NCBI GenBank assembly: GCA_017416145.1 | Contig: JAFQDD010000023.1 | Coordinates: 1 to 64,000 of the forward strand | Direction: 5' to 3' | DNA from: Spirochaetaceae bacterium | Lineage (GTDB): Bacteria > Spirochaetota > Spirochaetia > Treponematales > Treponemataceae | DNA length: 64,000 nucleotides | Part shown: piece after piece, positions 41,898-50,486 of the stretch | Position numbering within the stretch: the stretch's first letter is position 1 | Layout of the letters: the number at the start of each line of letters is the position of its first letter | Program-made: the position numbers and the translations under genes | Notes under the pieces: model-generated | Told to the model about the DNA's origin: nothing | Database searches by the model: none | The model's input: only the letters and a program-made list of their open reading frames with translations

Positions 41898-43886
41898 ATG
41901 GTTTTCGACAAGAGCATACTTATTATTGATGACAACTTAATATCTAGAACTATTCTCTCCGGACTTTTCAAAAAAGAATATGAAGTTTTAGAAGCCGAAA
42001 ATGGTGAAAAAGGACTTGCTATTCTTCTAGAAAACCCATCAAAAATTGCTGCAATTTTGTTAGATTTAAATATGCCAATTATGAATGGCTACGATTTCAT
42101 TGAAAAGATGAAAGAACTAAATCTTATGGGAAAAATCCCAGTCATCATTGTAACCGCAGAAACATCAGAACAAGTTGAAACAAAAGTTTTGGAAATGGGG
42201 GTTTCCGATATCGTAAATTCACCAATTGTTCCAAAAACTGTTTATTGTCGAGTCCAAAACGTAATCTCCGCAAATTATTACCGACAAAATCTTGAAGCAA
42301 CCGCAAAAGATTTAACATCCCGCCTAAAAAAATCTAATGAAGTGATGATAGATACTCTCAGTTCCATTATTGAGCATAGAAGTCTGGAATCTGGGCAGCA
42401 CATCAAGAGAATTAGACGATTTACAGAAATCCTACTAAATGCAGTAAAAGACAATTATCCAGAATACAATTTGGATAACAAAATTATTCAATGTATTGCG
42501 TCCGCTTCAACCCTTCACGACATTGGAAAAATCGTAATACCAGATTCCATCTTAAACAAACCAGGTCGCCTTACCCAAGAAGAATTTGAAATAATGAAAT
42601 CTCACACAACCCAAGGTGGTGGAATAATAAAAAAACTTCACTTTGTGGATAAAAAAGATTATCTAGAATATGCTTTCCAGATTGCTATGTATCACCACGA
42701 ACGCTATGACGGAAAAGGCTACCCTACAGGATTAAAAGGCGAAGACATTCCGCTTTGTGCTCAGGTAGCAGCCATTGCAGATGTATATGACGCTTTAACA
42801 ACCCCTCGAGTATACAAACCAGCTTTTTCCCACGAAAAAACCGTTCGTATGATTATTAGTGGGGAATGTGGAGCATTTTCAGAAAAAATCAAACACTGTT
42901 TTAGACTAGTTGCTCCACAATTTGAAGAAAAAGCTCGACAATATCGGGATGGAGAAATCAACCTTGACGAATTTGGCTTTGATTTATCAAACGAAATCGA
43001 AACCCAAGAAATAACAGAATATTTAGATTCCTATCGATACAAAGCCATCAAAAAAGAAACTGGAACTGTAATTCTAGAAATTGACTACAACACAAAAGAA
43101 TACACATTTTTACATCAAAATTTTGTGGATTTTTCTTCTGTTCCTCTTTTTGGCAATATTATGACAGATATTCCAACTTTTATTGATAAGTTTGTGCATC
43201 CAGAAGATTGTGACAGAATATTAAACAAAGCCTTTCAAGCAAAAGCTCAAATTGAAATGAAAAATTTCATTGATGATAGGATTTTTGTACGCTTACAAAC
43301 TGGTGAAAATGGCACATACCAATGGCACGAAATTAAACAAATTAAACTAAAAACTCCAGATAATACAAATTGCAAAACTATTGTAATTTTTAGAAACATA
43401 GAAGATTACATAAATCAAGATTTTACAAACTTTGAAGTTAGTTCGATTTTGGATTTAGAACAATTAAACACAATTGATAAAAACGAGGAACAACTTAACT
43501 CTGATAAAATATTGGACGTTGGACTTACTCCTGATATGATTTATGAGATTTTCCGTACCACATGTGATATTTTGTACATTTTAAATATTGATAATGGAAA
43601 AGCAATTTTTAATTACGTTGATGAAGATGATTTTGCTATAAGTGTTCCAGATAATATAAACGATTTTGTCAACAATAATTGCATAAAAATCCACGAAGAT
43701 GACTTTGAAGGACTTTTGGAAAAAACGACAAAAGCCGTTCATTCAGCTCAAGAAGTTAACGCAAACTTTAGAATGATGTCAAAAAGTGGCATTTTCAAAG
43801 AATACGAGCAAAAAATTGTTCCAATAACTGATTCTACAGGTAATGTTTCCCACATTATGGGATTTATAAATTATAAACGAGCATAA
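41898..43886 (+). CDS. Response regulator with HD-GYP domain and C-terminal PAS-like regions, 662 aa
   Basis: Residues 1-120 are a receiver (IIDDNLISRT, LLDLNMPIMNG with phosphoacceptor Asp56). Residues 150-350 are an HD-GYP domain, which hydrolyses cyclic di-GMP: STLHDIGKIVIPD, KSHTTQGGGI, YHHERYDGKGYPTG, with metal-binding His and Asp residues intact. Residues 390-660 contain two PAS-like repeats of the kind seen in sensory proteins (VFLHQNFVDFSSV, then SDIVNSP style loops and FRMMSKSGIFKEYEQ). So phosphorylation of the receiver likely controls c-di-GMP turnover. A TACAAT box ends two bases before the start codon; the start is therefore uncertain. Confidence 0.88.
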   Translation: MVFDKSILIIDDNLISRTILSGLFKKEYEVLEAENGEKGLAILLENPSKIAAILLDLNMPIMNGYDFIEKMKELNLMGKIPVIIVTAETSEQVETKVLEMGVSDIVNSPIVPKTVYCRVQNVISANYYRQNLEATAKDLTSRLKKSNEVMIDTLSSIIEHRSLESGQHIKRIRRFTEILLNAVKDNYPEYNLDNKIIQCIASASTLHDIGKIVIPDSILNKPGRLTQEEFEIMKSHTTQGGGIIKKLHFVDKKDYLEYAFQIAMYHHERYDGKGYPTGLKGEDIPLCAQVAAIADVYDALTTPRVYKPAFSHEKTVRMIISGECGAFSEKIKHCFRLVAPQFEEKARQYRDGEINLDEFGFDLSNEIETQEITEYLDSYRYKAIKKETGTVILEIDYNTKEYTFLHQNFVDFSSVPLFGNIMTDIPTFIDKFVHPEDCDRILNKAFQAKAQIEMKNFIDDRIFVRLQTGENGTYQWHEIKQIKLKTPDNTNCKTIVIFRNIEDYINQDFTNFEVSSILDLEQLNTIDKNEEQLNSDKILDVGLTPDMIYEIFRTTCDILYILNIDNGKAIFNYVDEDDFAISVPDNINDFVNNNCIKIHEDDFEGLLEKTTKAVHSAQEVNANFRMMSKSGIFKEYEQKIVPITDSTGNVSHIMGFINYKRA

Positions 43887-43891
43887 AAAAA

Positions 43892-43919
43892 GCCAGAAAA
43901 GCTATTACACCTTTCTGGC
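43892..43919. terminator. Hairpin after the HD-GYP gene
   Basis: GCCAGAAA (43892-43899) and TTTCTGGC (43912-43919) form an eight-pair stem. Seven A precede it, giving a T-run on the minus strand, so it may work leftward better than rightward. A second hairpin, TAAGTTAG/CTAACTTA, lies at 43977-43998. Confidence 0.5.
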
Positions 43920-44098
43920 AAGAAGTCCCTACATTGAAATAATTTAATTTAAGAGTAGTATAAAAGTTGAGGTTAATAAGTTAGACTCAACTAACTTATA
44001 AATAAAAGTTATAATAATCTAACATTTTTGTCAATAGGAATCTTATTCTTTTTAACTAAAATTTCTATTTTTCTAAGTATGGATAAAGAAACAAAAAA

Positions 44099-44124
44099 AA
44101 GCCCTTTCTTTTCAGAAAAGGCTT
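44099..44124 (-). terminator. Rho-independent terminator of the 125-aa secreted-protein gene
   Basis: Complementary arms AAGCCCTTTCT (44099-44109) and AGAAAAGGCTT (44114-44124), with one G-U type mismatch, are followed on the minus strand by eight T. It lies 20 bases past the gene. Confidence 0.75.
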
Positions 44125-44143
44125 AATATAAACTAATAATTTA

Positions 44144-44521
44144 CTAGAAATTAAGTTTACTAAATTTAATTGTTACTTTGTAATCTTTGTCTGTCCATTC
44201 TGGATCAATTTCCATTTCCAAGTCTGTGCTTAGAGTAATTGGTTTAATAAATTTATATGCACGTTCTGTTTCTGCACAAGAAAATGAAAGAATTAAACCT
44301 TCTTTTGAAGGAGTAAGTTTAAAATCTACAGTATTATCTTTTGTGAAAGTGTAAACTAAATCACCTTTTCCATCAAACAATTCTACTTTGTCTTTTGCAA
44401 AAACCCATTTTGCATCCCAGTTTTCGTCAATCCAAGTTCCTGTAGGGAATTCTGTGTCAGCAGCGAAAACACCTGTTACACAAACAGCCAAAACAAACAA
44501 AATTGCTAAAAATTTCTTCAT
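44144..44521 (-). CDS. Small secreted protein, 125 aa, function unknown
   Basis: A cleavable signal peptide (MKKFLAILFVLAVCVTGVFA, cut after residue 20) is followed by a compact beta-rich domain (GTWIDENWDAKWVFAKDK, VELFDGKGDLVYTFT, YKVTIKFSKLNF), similar in style to lipocalin-like or META-type small periplasmic domains. No specific family is claimed. A GAGGAG site precedes the ATG, and a clear terminator follows, so it is monocistronic. Confidence 0.75.
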   Translation of the reverse strand: MKKFLAILFVLAVCVTGVFAADTEFPTGTWIDENWDAKWVFAKDKVELFDGKGDLVYTFTKDNTVDFKLTPSKEGLILSFSCAETERAYKFIKPITLSTDLEMEIDPEWTDKDYKVTIKFSKLNF

Positions 44522-44740
44522 AAAAATCTCCTCAAATTTGGGGTATGCACTCCCCTTTTCTTATATGTGTAGTATATCTCCATTTTCTCCATTTTTCAAA
44601 GAAATGTAAAATTTCAGTAAAATCTTGCAAGATAAGATAATATATTCTGTGATAATTTTTATGTTTTCCTCAAAAGTTCTAATATTCTCAAATATCATCC
44701 TATCTTTTAATATCACTTAATTTATTGTATACTTTGATTT

Positions 44741-47059
44741 ATGGATTTGTTTGATATTCAGCACAGAAAAAACGAAGGACCTCTTGCAGCTAGAATGCGA
44801 CCTAGAAATCTTGATGAATATATTGGTCAAGATCACATTGTTGGGAAAGGTCGGCTTTTGCGAAGGGCTATTGCAGCAGACCAGCTTACTTCTGTAATTT
44901 TTTACGGGCCTCCGGGAACTGGAAAAACTACTTTGGCTCGAGTTATTGCAAATCATACAAAAAGTAATTTTATCACTCTAAATGCTGTTTTGTCTGGAGT
45001 GCAGAGCATTCGAGATTCTATAAAATGTGCAGATGAACAACACAAACTTTATGGAAAAAAAACAATCCTCTTTGTAGACGAAGTTCACAGATGGAACAAA
45101 AGTCAACAGGACGCCCTACTTCCTTGGGTGGAAAATGGCACAATCATTTTGGTGGGGGCCACAACAGAAAATCCATTTTTTGAAGTGAACAAGGCATTGG
45201 TAAGCCGAAGTCGGGTTTTCCAGCTAAAACCGCTAACAAAAGAAGATTTAACAAAAGCTGCCACAATGGCTTTGCAGGATAAAGAAAGAGGATACGGTCG
45301 CTGGAAAGTAACTTTTGAAGAAGGTGCCCTAGAACATTTGATAGAAACTGCCAACGGAGATGCAAGAAGTTTGTTAAACGCTTTGGAATTGGCTGTAGAA
45401 ACCACACCTGAAAAATGGGCACCAGATGCAAATCCTTGTGTGCCACCAGAAAATTCTGAAATCTACATTGATAAAGAAACTTGTGAAGAAAGCATTCAAA
45501 AAAAAGTTGTACTTTACGACCGAGACGGAGATTATCACTACGATATTATAAGTGCTTTTATAAAAAGTCTACGAGGTAGAGACCCAGATGCCGCCCTTTA
45601 CTGGATGGCTCGTATGATGAGTGCCGGAGAAGATCCACATTTTATTTTTAGACGCATGTTAATATCCGCCTGTGAAGATACTGGTCTTGCAGATCCAAAT
45701 GCTCTAACCGTTGTGCAAAGTTGTGCCGCCGCCTTTGACAGAATCGGGCTTCCAGAGGGGCAATATATGTTAACCCAAGCCGCTTTGTATCTTGCAACTG
45801 CCCCAAAATCAAATAGTTCTATGGCTTACTTTGACGCCCTAAAAGCTGTTCAACAGGAAGACGCAGAAGTTCCAAATCATCTTAGAGATGCTAGTCGAGA
45901 TGCAGAAGGTTTTGCCCACGGAGCAGGATATATGTATCCCCACGCTTACAGAGACCACTGGGTTGCTCAACAATATTTGCCAGATGGATTAGACGGACGA
46001 GTGTTTTACAATCCAACAGATCAGGGCTACGAAAAATCCATCAAAGAGGATGTGCTAAATCGGCGTGAATTGCAAATTGCAGGTTTAATCGAAGATACAC
46101 AGCTTTTCCCAATGGGTGACTGGTGGGAAGCAGAGCATTTAAAACACGGTGAAATAAAAACTGGAGAAAACTTAACATTCTCTCCAAACGGAAAAACTAG
46201 AACCGAAAAACAAGCCGCTTGGCAAAAACGCACAGAAAGCAACCGCACAAAAATCTTGCAGGATATTAAAAACACAACTTGCAATTTAGCAAACTTAAAA
46301 CGCCACCACAGATGCTTGGTTATGAGAGCTGATGACGGACTTTTGCTTTGGGATGTTTGGCGAAAAACCCCAGAAGGCTTAACTTGCGGAGTTTGCTTAT
46401 CATCAGAAGGAGAAAAAATCCTTCGCCAATACGCCAGTACCCTAGAAGAAATTGAAAAACCATTTTTGGCTATGGAAAACACTTGGGAAAACAACTACAA
46501 AGAATTTCAGTTTGATTTTGTGTTTTTCCGAGATGTAATCACAAAATCTGATGATATAGAAAATTTTACTAAAAAAGTCGCTAAAATCAAAGAAAAAGGT
46601 TTTCTTGGAAAAGAGGGAAAAATCATCCTGAGCCAAAAAATTCCAGTAAAAAGCCAAAAACTAAGCGAACTTTTGCTACCACATTTTGATCTTGCTTCAC
46701 AAAGCAGAGAAAGGGAACTTCTGGAAAAGCTAAAAAAAGCCGAAGAAGTGTTTTACTCTGAAAGTAACGAAAATCCAGCAATAAAAAAACTTTTCGATTG
46801 GAATGGAGAAAGTTTTTCTAAGGCTTTTTTTGAAAAAGGGTTTCAAGTTTCATACAAGGAAGAAGTTTTCACAGAAGAAAGAGTTTTAACAGAAGAAGAG
46901 ATAAACCGCTGGTTTAACAAAGAAACCTCTTACGGAAAGTTTATTTACTCAGAGCTTTCAGAAGAGGCATTTGAAAACTGTAAAACCTTGATTTTGGAAT
47001 TGGCAAAATATCAGAAGTTTAACTGGAAACACGTGATTGGTTTTATGATTTTAAGCTAA
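44741..47059 (+). CDS. rarA: RarA/MgsA recombination ATPase with long C-terminal domain, 772 aa
   Basis: Residues 1-430 match RarA, a AAA+ protein that acts at stalled replication forks: RPRNLDEYIGQDHIVG, Walker A YGPPGTGKTTLA, Walker B FVDEVHRWNKSQQDALLP, GATTENPFFEVN, and the C-terminal collar with FAHGAGYMYPHAYRDHWV. Residues about 470-772 are an extra domain absent from standard RarA (about 440 residues). Segments such as GLTCGVCLSSEGEKIL and FDFVFFRDVI suggest a methyltransferase-like alpha/beta fold, but without clear SAM motifs I leave it open. TATACT (44728-44733) ends seven bases before the ATG, and there is no ribosome-binding site, so a leaderless start is likely. Confidence 0.88.
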   Translation: MDLFDIQHRKNEGPLAARMRPRNLDEYIGQDHIVGKGRLLRRAIAADQLTSVIFYGPPGTGKTTLARVIANHTKSNFITLNAVLSGVQSIRDSIKCADEQHKLYGKKTILFVDEVHRWNKSQQDALLPWVENGTIILVGATTENPFFEVNKALVSRSRVFQLKPLTKEDLTKAATMALQDKERGYGRWKVTFEEGALEHLIETANGDARSLLNALELAVETTPEKWAPDANPCVPPENSEIYIDKETCEESIQKKVVLYDRDGDYHYDIISAFIKSLRGRDPDAALYWMARMMSAGEDPHFIFRRMLISACEDTGLADPNALTVVQSCAAAFDRIGLPEGQYMLTQAALYLATAPKSNSSMAYFDALKAVQQEDAEVPNHLRDASRDAEGFAHGAGYMYPHAYRDHWVAQQYLPDGLDGRVFYNPTDQGYEKSIKEDVLNRRELQIAGLIEDTQLFPMGDWWEAEHLKHGEIKTGENLTFSPNGKTRTEKQAAWQKRTESNRTKILQDIKNTTCNLANLKRHHRCLVMRADDGLLLWDVWRKTPEGLTCGVCLSSEGEKILRQYASTLEEIEKPFLAMENTWENNYKEFQFDFVFFRDVITKSDDIENFTKKVAKIKEKGFLGKEGKIILSQKIPVKSQKLSELLLPHFDLASQSRERELLEKLKKAEEVFYSESNENPAIKKLFDWNGESFSKAFFEKGFQVSYKEEVFTEERVLTEEEINRWFNKETSYGKFIYSELSEEAFENCKTLILELAKYQKFNWKHVIGFMILS

Positions 47060-47069
47060 TATTAAAATC

Positions 47070-48440
47070 TCAAATATTTTGGATTTTGCTATCGTGATAA
47101 CGCTGCCACCACTCTTGTTCTTCAGCATTTGTAGAAGCTTCTTGCTTTTTAAACTCTTTGTCAATGGCTGCAATTTTGTCACTACAACTAATTACCGCAT
47201 CCACAATGCAGGATTCAAAGTGAGAATCTCGTGATTTTTCAAAAATTTCCACAGCTTCTTCTATAGTTTTTGGGTCTTTATAAAGTCGCTGACTTAACAA
47301 AGCATCCATAACATCAGCCGCTGCCATAATTCTCGCACAAAGGGGAATCTCAAGTCCAGCGATTTTGTTTGGATAACCAGTTCCATCCCATTTTTCGTGG
47401 TGATAAAAAGCCATTTGCTTTGCAATTTCATTAAAACGACCATCATTTACCATAGGTAAAAATTCAAGCAAATTCTTTCCCTCACTTGGATGGCACTTCA
47501 TCAACTCAAATTCTTCATCAGTAAACTTTCCAATCTTGTTTAAGATTCCCTCTGGAACGTGAATTTTTCCAATATCGTGAAGAAATGCCGCGTTGGTAAA
47601 CAATTTAATATTTTCCCCAGTCAATTCTTTTGTGTAAATCCCCAATTTTACCATTTCATTGCAAATCACTTCCACGTATTTTTGAGTATGCATAACGTGT
47701 CGACCAGTAAATAAATCATGAGAACCTAAACATTCTGCCACGAATTGAATAATTTTAAACTGAGTTTCAGCCAGTTGCGTATTTTTTTGCTGAAGTTGTC
47801 CGTTGATTAACTTTACCTTTTTGTTGCTCTCTTTTAATTCACCGTAAGCCTTTTCTGTAGTTTCCATAGATTTTACAAGACTTTGCAAAGTATTGTGAGT
47901 TCTATTTGACATATAATCCGTCAAAATAAAAAGGAAAATGTATTCGATTACAAGCCCGATTATGTTTTTCACAAACCAATAAAAAGGAGTTTCTGCTCCA
48001 GCCAAAACCAAAGGAACTCTGAAAGACCGTGGCCAATAACAAATACAAGAAAGAAGGAAGCACACAAAAGTAGTCCATTTTGTAACCTTTCGATTGTAAT
48101 ACAGACAAGTAATAAAAGGCGGGAAGGCAAAAGAAATCGTAATAGTAATAATTCCTTCAATTCCTAGCAAAAACACAAAGCCAGAAGTGGCCATAATGCC
48201 CATATACATAAGAAAAACTTGATTAACATTTTTCTTAATTAAATAACGATACAAAAATGATAAAATAGTTGAATATAAAAAAACACCTAGAGAATAAACA
48301 TGAGGAACAATCCAAATATCAACAACACTTAAAGCAGCAAAAACCACTGGCACAGGAATCGTACAAAATAAAATTGTACAAACCTTTTTGTTGACATTTA
48401 CAATATTTTCATTAAAAAAAGCTTCATCGTTGATAGACAT
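47070..48440 (-). CDS. Membrane HD-GYP protein, 456 aa
   Basis: Residues 1-185 contain six to seven hydrophobic spans; a coiled coil (residues 190-230, TEKAYGELKESNKKVKLI) links them to an HD-GYP domain: AFLHDIGKIHVPEGILNK, KCHPSEGKNLLEF, YHHEKWDGTGYPNKIAG, ADVMDAL. The metal and GYP residues are intact, so cyclic di-GMP hydrolysis is expected, controlled by the membrane part. ATG at 48440 is preferred to the TTG one codon upstream because GGAGA lies at the right distance. It converges with rarA. Confidence 0.88.
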   Translation of the reverse strand: MSINDEAFFNENIVNVNKKVCTILFCTIPVPVVFAALSVVDIWIVPHVYSLGVFLYSTILSFLYRYLIKKNVNQVFLMYMGIMATSGFVFLLGIEGIITITISFAFPPFITCLYYNRKVTKWTTFVCFLLSCICYWPRSFRVPLVLAGAETPFYWFVKNIIGLVIEYIFLFILTDYMSNRTHNTLQSLVKSMETTEKAYGELKESNKKVKLINGQLQQKNTQLAETQFKIIQFVAECLGSHDLFTGRHVMHTQKYVEVICNEMVKLGIYTKELTGENIKLFTNAAFLHDIGKIHVPEGILNKIGKFTDEEFELMKCHPSEGKNLLEFLPMVNDGRFNEIAKQMAFYHHEKWDGTGYPNKIAGLEIPLCARIMAAADVMDALLSQRLYKDPKTIEEAVEIFEKSRDSHFESCIVDAVISCSDKIAAIDKEFKKQEASTNAEEQEWWQRYHDSKIQNI

Positions 48441-48563
48441 CAATTTCTCCGAATTATATTATATATCAACGATGTTTAATTTCTTGCAAAACTTTATGTA
48501 AATTAGCATTGTTTTAGGTTTTCCTACAAAGATTTCACCTAAAAAAACAACACAAACCTCACA

Positions 48564-49175
48564 TTAAACTTTCACCTGAAAAAGCCCGTGGTGATTGCAA
48601 TAAGCAAAAAAACTGCAATCTTTCTTAAACGGAAACCGAGCTTCAGGATTTTGCTCCGGATAAAGCTTTACGATATTTACAAAGTTAAATCCAACACAAG
48701 CAATCCAAGAAATGTAATGACTTTTTTCCATAGGGTGATTTAGAGAAACAAACAATTCTCCATCCGAATTTTCAACTTTTATTTCATGACTTTTTGCAAG
48801 TTCCCCATCCTCTGGATTTTCACCAAGATTTTCACATTCCAAAGCCGGAAGCTGAATGCCACAACAACTGATTAAAGCCTCTCCCACAGAAAAAACCACA
48901 TTTCCACAAATTGGACAAACATAAAACTTAGACCGTTGGATTTTTGCATTTTTGTTTTGATTCACAACCTCTTTTCCAGACAAAAGCTCAATAATACTCA
49001 CCTTCAAAACCTGTGCCAAAGGCTCCAAAAACACAATATCTGGAAAGCCCCGTCCAGTTTCCCATTTAGAAACAGTTTTATCACTAACATTTAGCAAAGA
49101 AGCCAACTCACATTGGGTAAGTTTCGCCTTTTCCCGAAGACATTTTATAGTACTTCCCGTAACATATTGATTCAT
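48564..49175 (-). CDS. XRE regulator fused to a desulfoferrodoxin-like domain, 203 aa
   Basis: ATG at 49175 has GGAGG upstream. Residues 1-75 are a classic helix-turn-helix: IKCLREKAKLTQCELASLL, NVSDKTVSKWETGRGFPDI. Residues about 88-203 resemble desulfoferrodoxin/superoxide reductase: YVCPICGNVV and ISCCG as a rubredoxin-like metal knot, then LNHPMEKSHYISWIACV, and AYCNHHGLFQ, which has the Cys and His ligands of the reductase iron site. The fusion suggests a DNA-binding protein sensing superoxide or iron, or reducing it. It is divergent in the catalytic Glu/Lys loop, so activity is uncertain. Confidence 0.8.
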   Translation of the reverse strand: MNQYVTGSTIKCLREKAKLTQCELASLLNVSDKTVSKWETGRGFPDIVFLEPLAQVLKVSIIELLSGKEVVNQNKNAKIQRSKFYVCPICGNVVFSVGEALISCCGIQLPALECENLGENPEDGELAKSHEIKVENSDGELFVSLNHPMEKSHYISWIACVGFNFVNIVKLYPEQNPEARFPFKKDCSFFAYCNHHGLFQVKV

Positions 49176-49266
49176 AAAATCCTCCAATTCATAAAAACTA
49201 TAACCGAAGGATACTTTAGACAAGAAAAAATGTGTACCTACTTTTCGTAGAGTGTAGGTTGGTTTA

Positions 49267-49412
49267 TTTGGGCGTTTCCAGATTGCTAGCTTCGACTAGG
49301 CTCAGCTATTAATCTGGTCGGGCTTTGCGGGGTTCCGCGTCAAAGCGCTCCATCGTCCTCGGAGCTAACAAGTTATCTCCTGCGGTCGACGGCTTCGCCG
49401 CCCCTACAATCC
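49267..49412. repeat. GC-rich intergenic repeat region
   Basis: This 150-base stretch is GC-rich between AT-rich genes. GGTCGGGCTTTGCG (49316-49329) is the exact complement of 59720-59733, and TTTGGGCGT (49267-49275) that of 59751-59759. GCCGCCCCTACAATCC (49397-49412) also occurs at 22597-22612. Small hairpins such as CGGC/GCCG (49390-49400) are present. A dispersed repeat family is the simplest explanation. 49176-49427 holds no gene. Confidence 0.55.
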
Positions 49413-49427
49413 CTAACGCAAAAGCTG

Positions 49428-50132
49428 CTACCGCTCAATATCACCCTTGTAATCCAAAATCCCGCCGATTTCAATCACGTTAGAATAGCCATAATCCACA
49501 AGTTTTTGACTTGCTTCCTTGCTACGGCGGCCACTTCTACAGTACACGAAAATCCGCTGATTTTTATTTGGCAAAAGTTTTTCAGCATCTTCCTTTGTCA
49601 TAAGTTCATTGGTGAACAAAACAGCCCCAGGAATATGGCCAGATGCAAATTCATCAGGACGGCGAACATCAAGCAAAATGTAATCACTAGATTCTGCCAT
49701 CATTTTTAGGCCTTCATCCATAGAAACAGATTTATAAGTCAATTTGATATTTTGATTTTCTTCCATTGTGATTTTTCCCCTTTCATCCACATTAATATTG
49801 TAAATTTTCTTTTCAAGAGGCTCCTTTTCTTCCCAAGGACGTTTGTATTCCAAAGTCAAAATCGTGCTTCCAGAAGAAAGAGACCTCACCGTAAAATAAA
49901 ACATAGAAGGAGCACCAACCATTCCTTCATCGCCAAGATATTTTACATCCTTTGAGATTTCCACAATATTTTCAGAAGCCAAAACAGCTTCCCAAGTGTA
50001 CCCCGTAGAAGAATTCCCCTTTAGCTCGATTGTTACAGAATCTGATTTAAAAGATTTTTGACTTGTGCAAGAAGACATAAAAACTGCTCCAAAAATTAAG
50101 GTGATTAGAAAAAGTGATTTTAGTTTGTTCAT
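49428..50132 (-). CDS. Lipoprotein fusing a chagasin-type peptidase inhibitor and a rhodanese domain, 234 aa
   Basis: A lipobox (FMSSC, cysteine near residue 22) predicts anchoring to a membrane. Residues 28-125 match chagasin, family I42, an inhibitor of papain-like cysteine peptidases: GNSSTGYTWE (loop 2), EGMVGAPSMFYFTVRS (loop 4) and YKRPWE (loop 6). Residues 135-230 are a rhodanese domain with LLDVRRPDEFASGHIPGA and active-site CRSGRRS, which carries the catalytic Cys and basic pocket. Combining a protease inhibitor and a sulfur-transfer domain is unusual. A promoter places the transcription start at the ATG. Confidence 0.85.
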   Translation of the reverse strand: MNKLKSLFLITLIFGAVFMSSCTSQKSFKSDSVTIELKGNSSTGYTWEAVLASENIVEISKDVKYLGDEGMVGAPSMFYFTVRSLSSGSTILTLEYKRPWEEKEPLEKKIYNINVDERGKITMEENQNIKLTYKSVSMDEGLKMMAESSDYILLDVRRPDEFASGHIPGAVLFTNELMTKEDAEKLLPNKNQRIFVYCRSGRRSKEASQKLVDYGYSNVIEIGGILDYKGDIER

Positions 50133-50138
50133 AAGGAT

Positions 50139-50168
50139 AATATAACGAAGGATTTAGGACGGGGGCAA
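50139..50168 (-). promoter_or_regulatory. Promoter of the chagasin-rhodanese gene, apparently leaderless
   Basis: Minus strand: TTGCCC (complement of 50163-50168), an 18-base spacer, TATATT (complement of 50139-50144), then six bases to the ATG at 50132. No ribosome-binding site. The same layout, with the same -35, occurs at deoD. Confidence 0.6.
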
Positions 50169-50196
50169 GGGATTGGATAGTTGAGTGAGGACTTTT

Positions 50197-50469
50197 TTAA
50201 ATCCAAGCGTTTATAAATTGCTTTGTTATCATCATTTTTCCGTGGGCTGTTGTTAAGGGATAAGCATCTCCAAAATCTAAGCATTTTCCAGAAGCATCAA
50301 AAACTTTCCGACCTTTTACAATTAAATTGATATTTCTAGAGTTTCCATTTTCGTTTATTTCCATAATTAAAATATATTTTTCATCTGAATTGTTTAGCTT
50401 TTTAGATGAAAGTCTAACTTTAAGACCATTTCTAACATCTATCCACATATCTAAAACTATATTTTCCAT
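50197..50469 (-). CDS. Unknown small protein, 90 aa
   Basis: ATG at 50469 follows a GGAG site, with 17 bases to the preceding truncated gene. The sequence (VRNGLKVRLSSKKLN, YILIMEINENGNSRNINL) is beta-rich and soluble, with no signal or known motif. It may be a remnant of what replaced the end of the upstream hsdR copy, or an independent small gene. Confidence 0.5.
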   Translation of the reverse strand: MENIVLDMWIDVRNGLKVRLSSKKLNNSDEKYILIMEINENGNSRNINLIVKGRKVFDASGKCLDFGDAYPLTTAHGKMMITKQFINAWI

Positions 50470-50486
50470 AAATACTCCAAGGGAAA

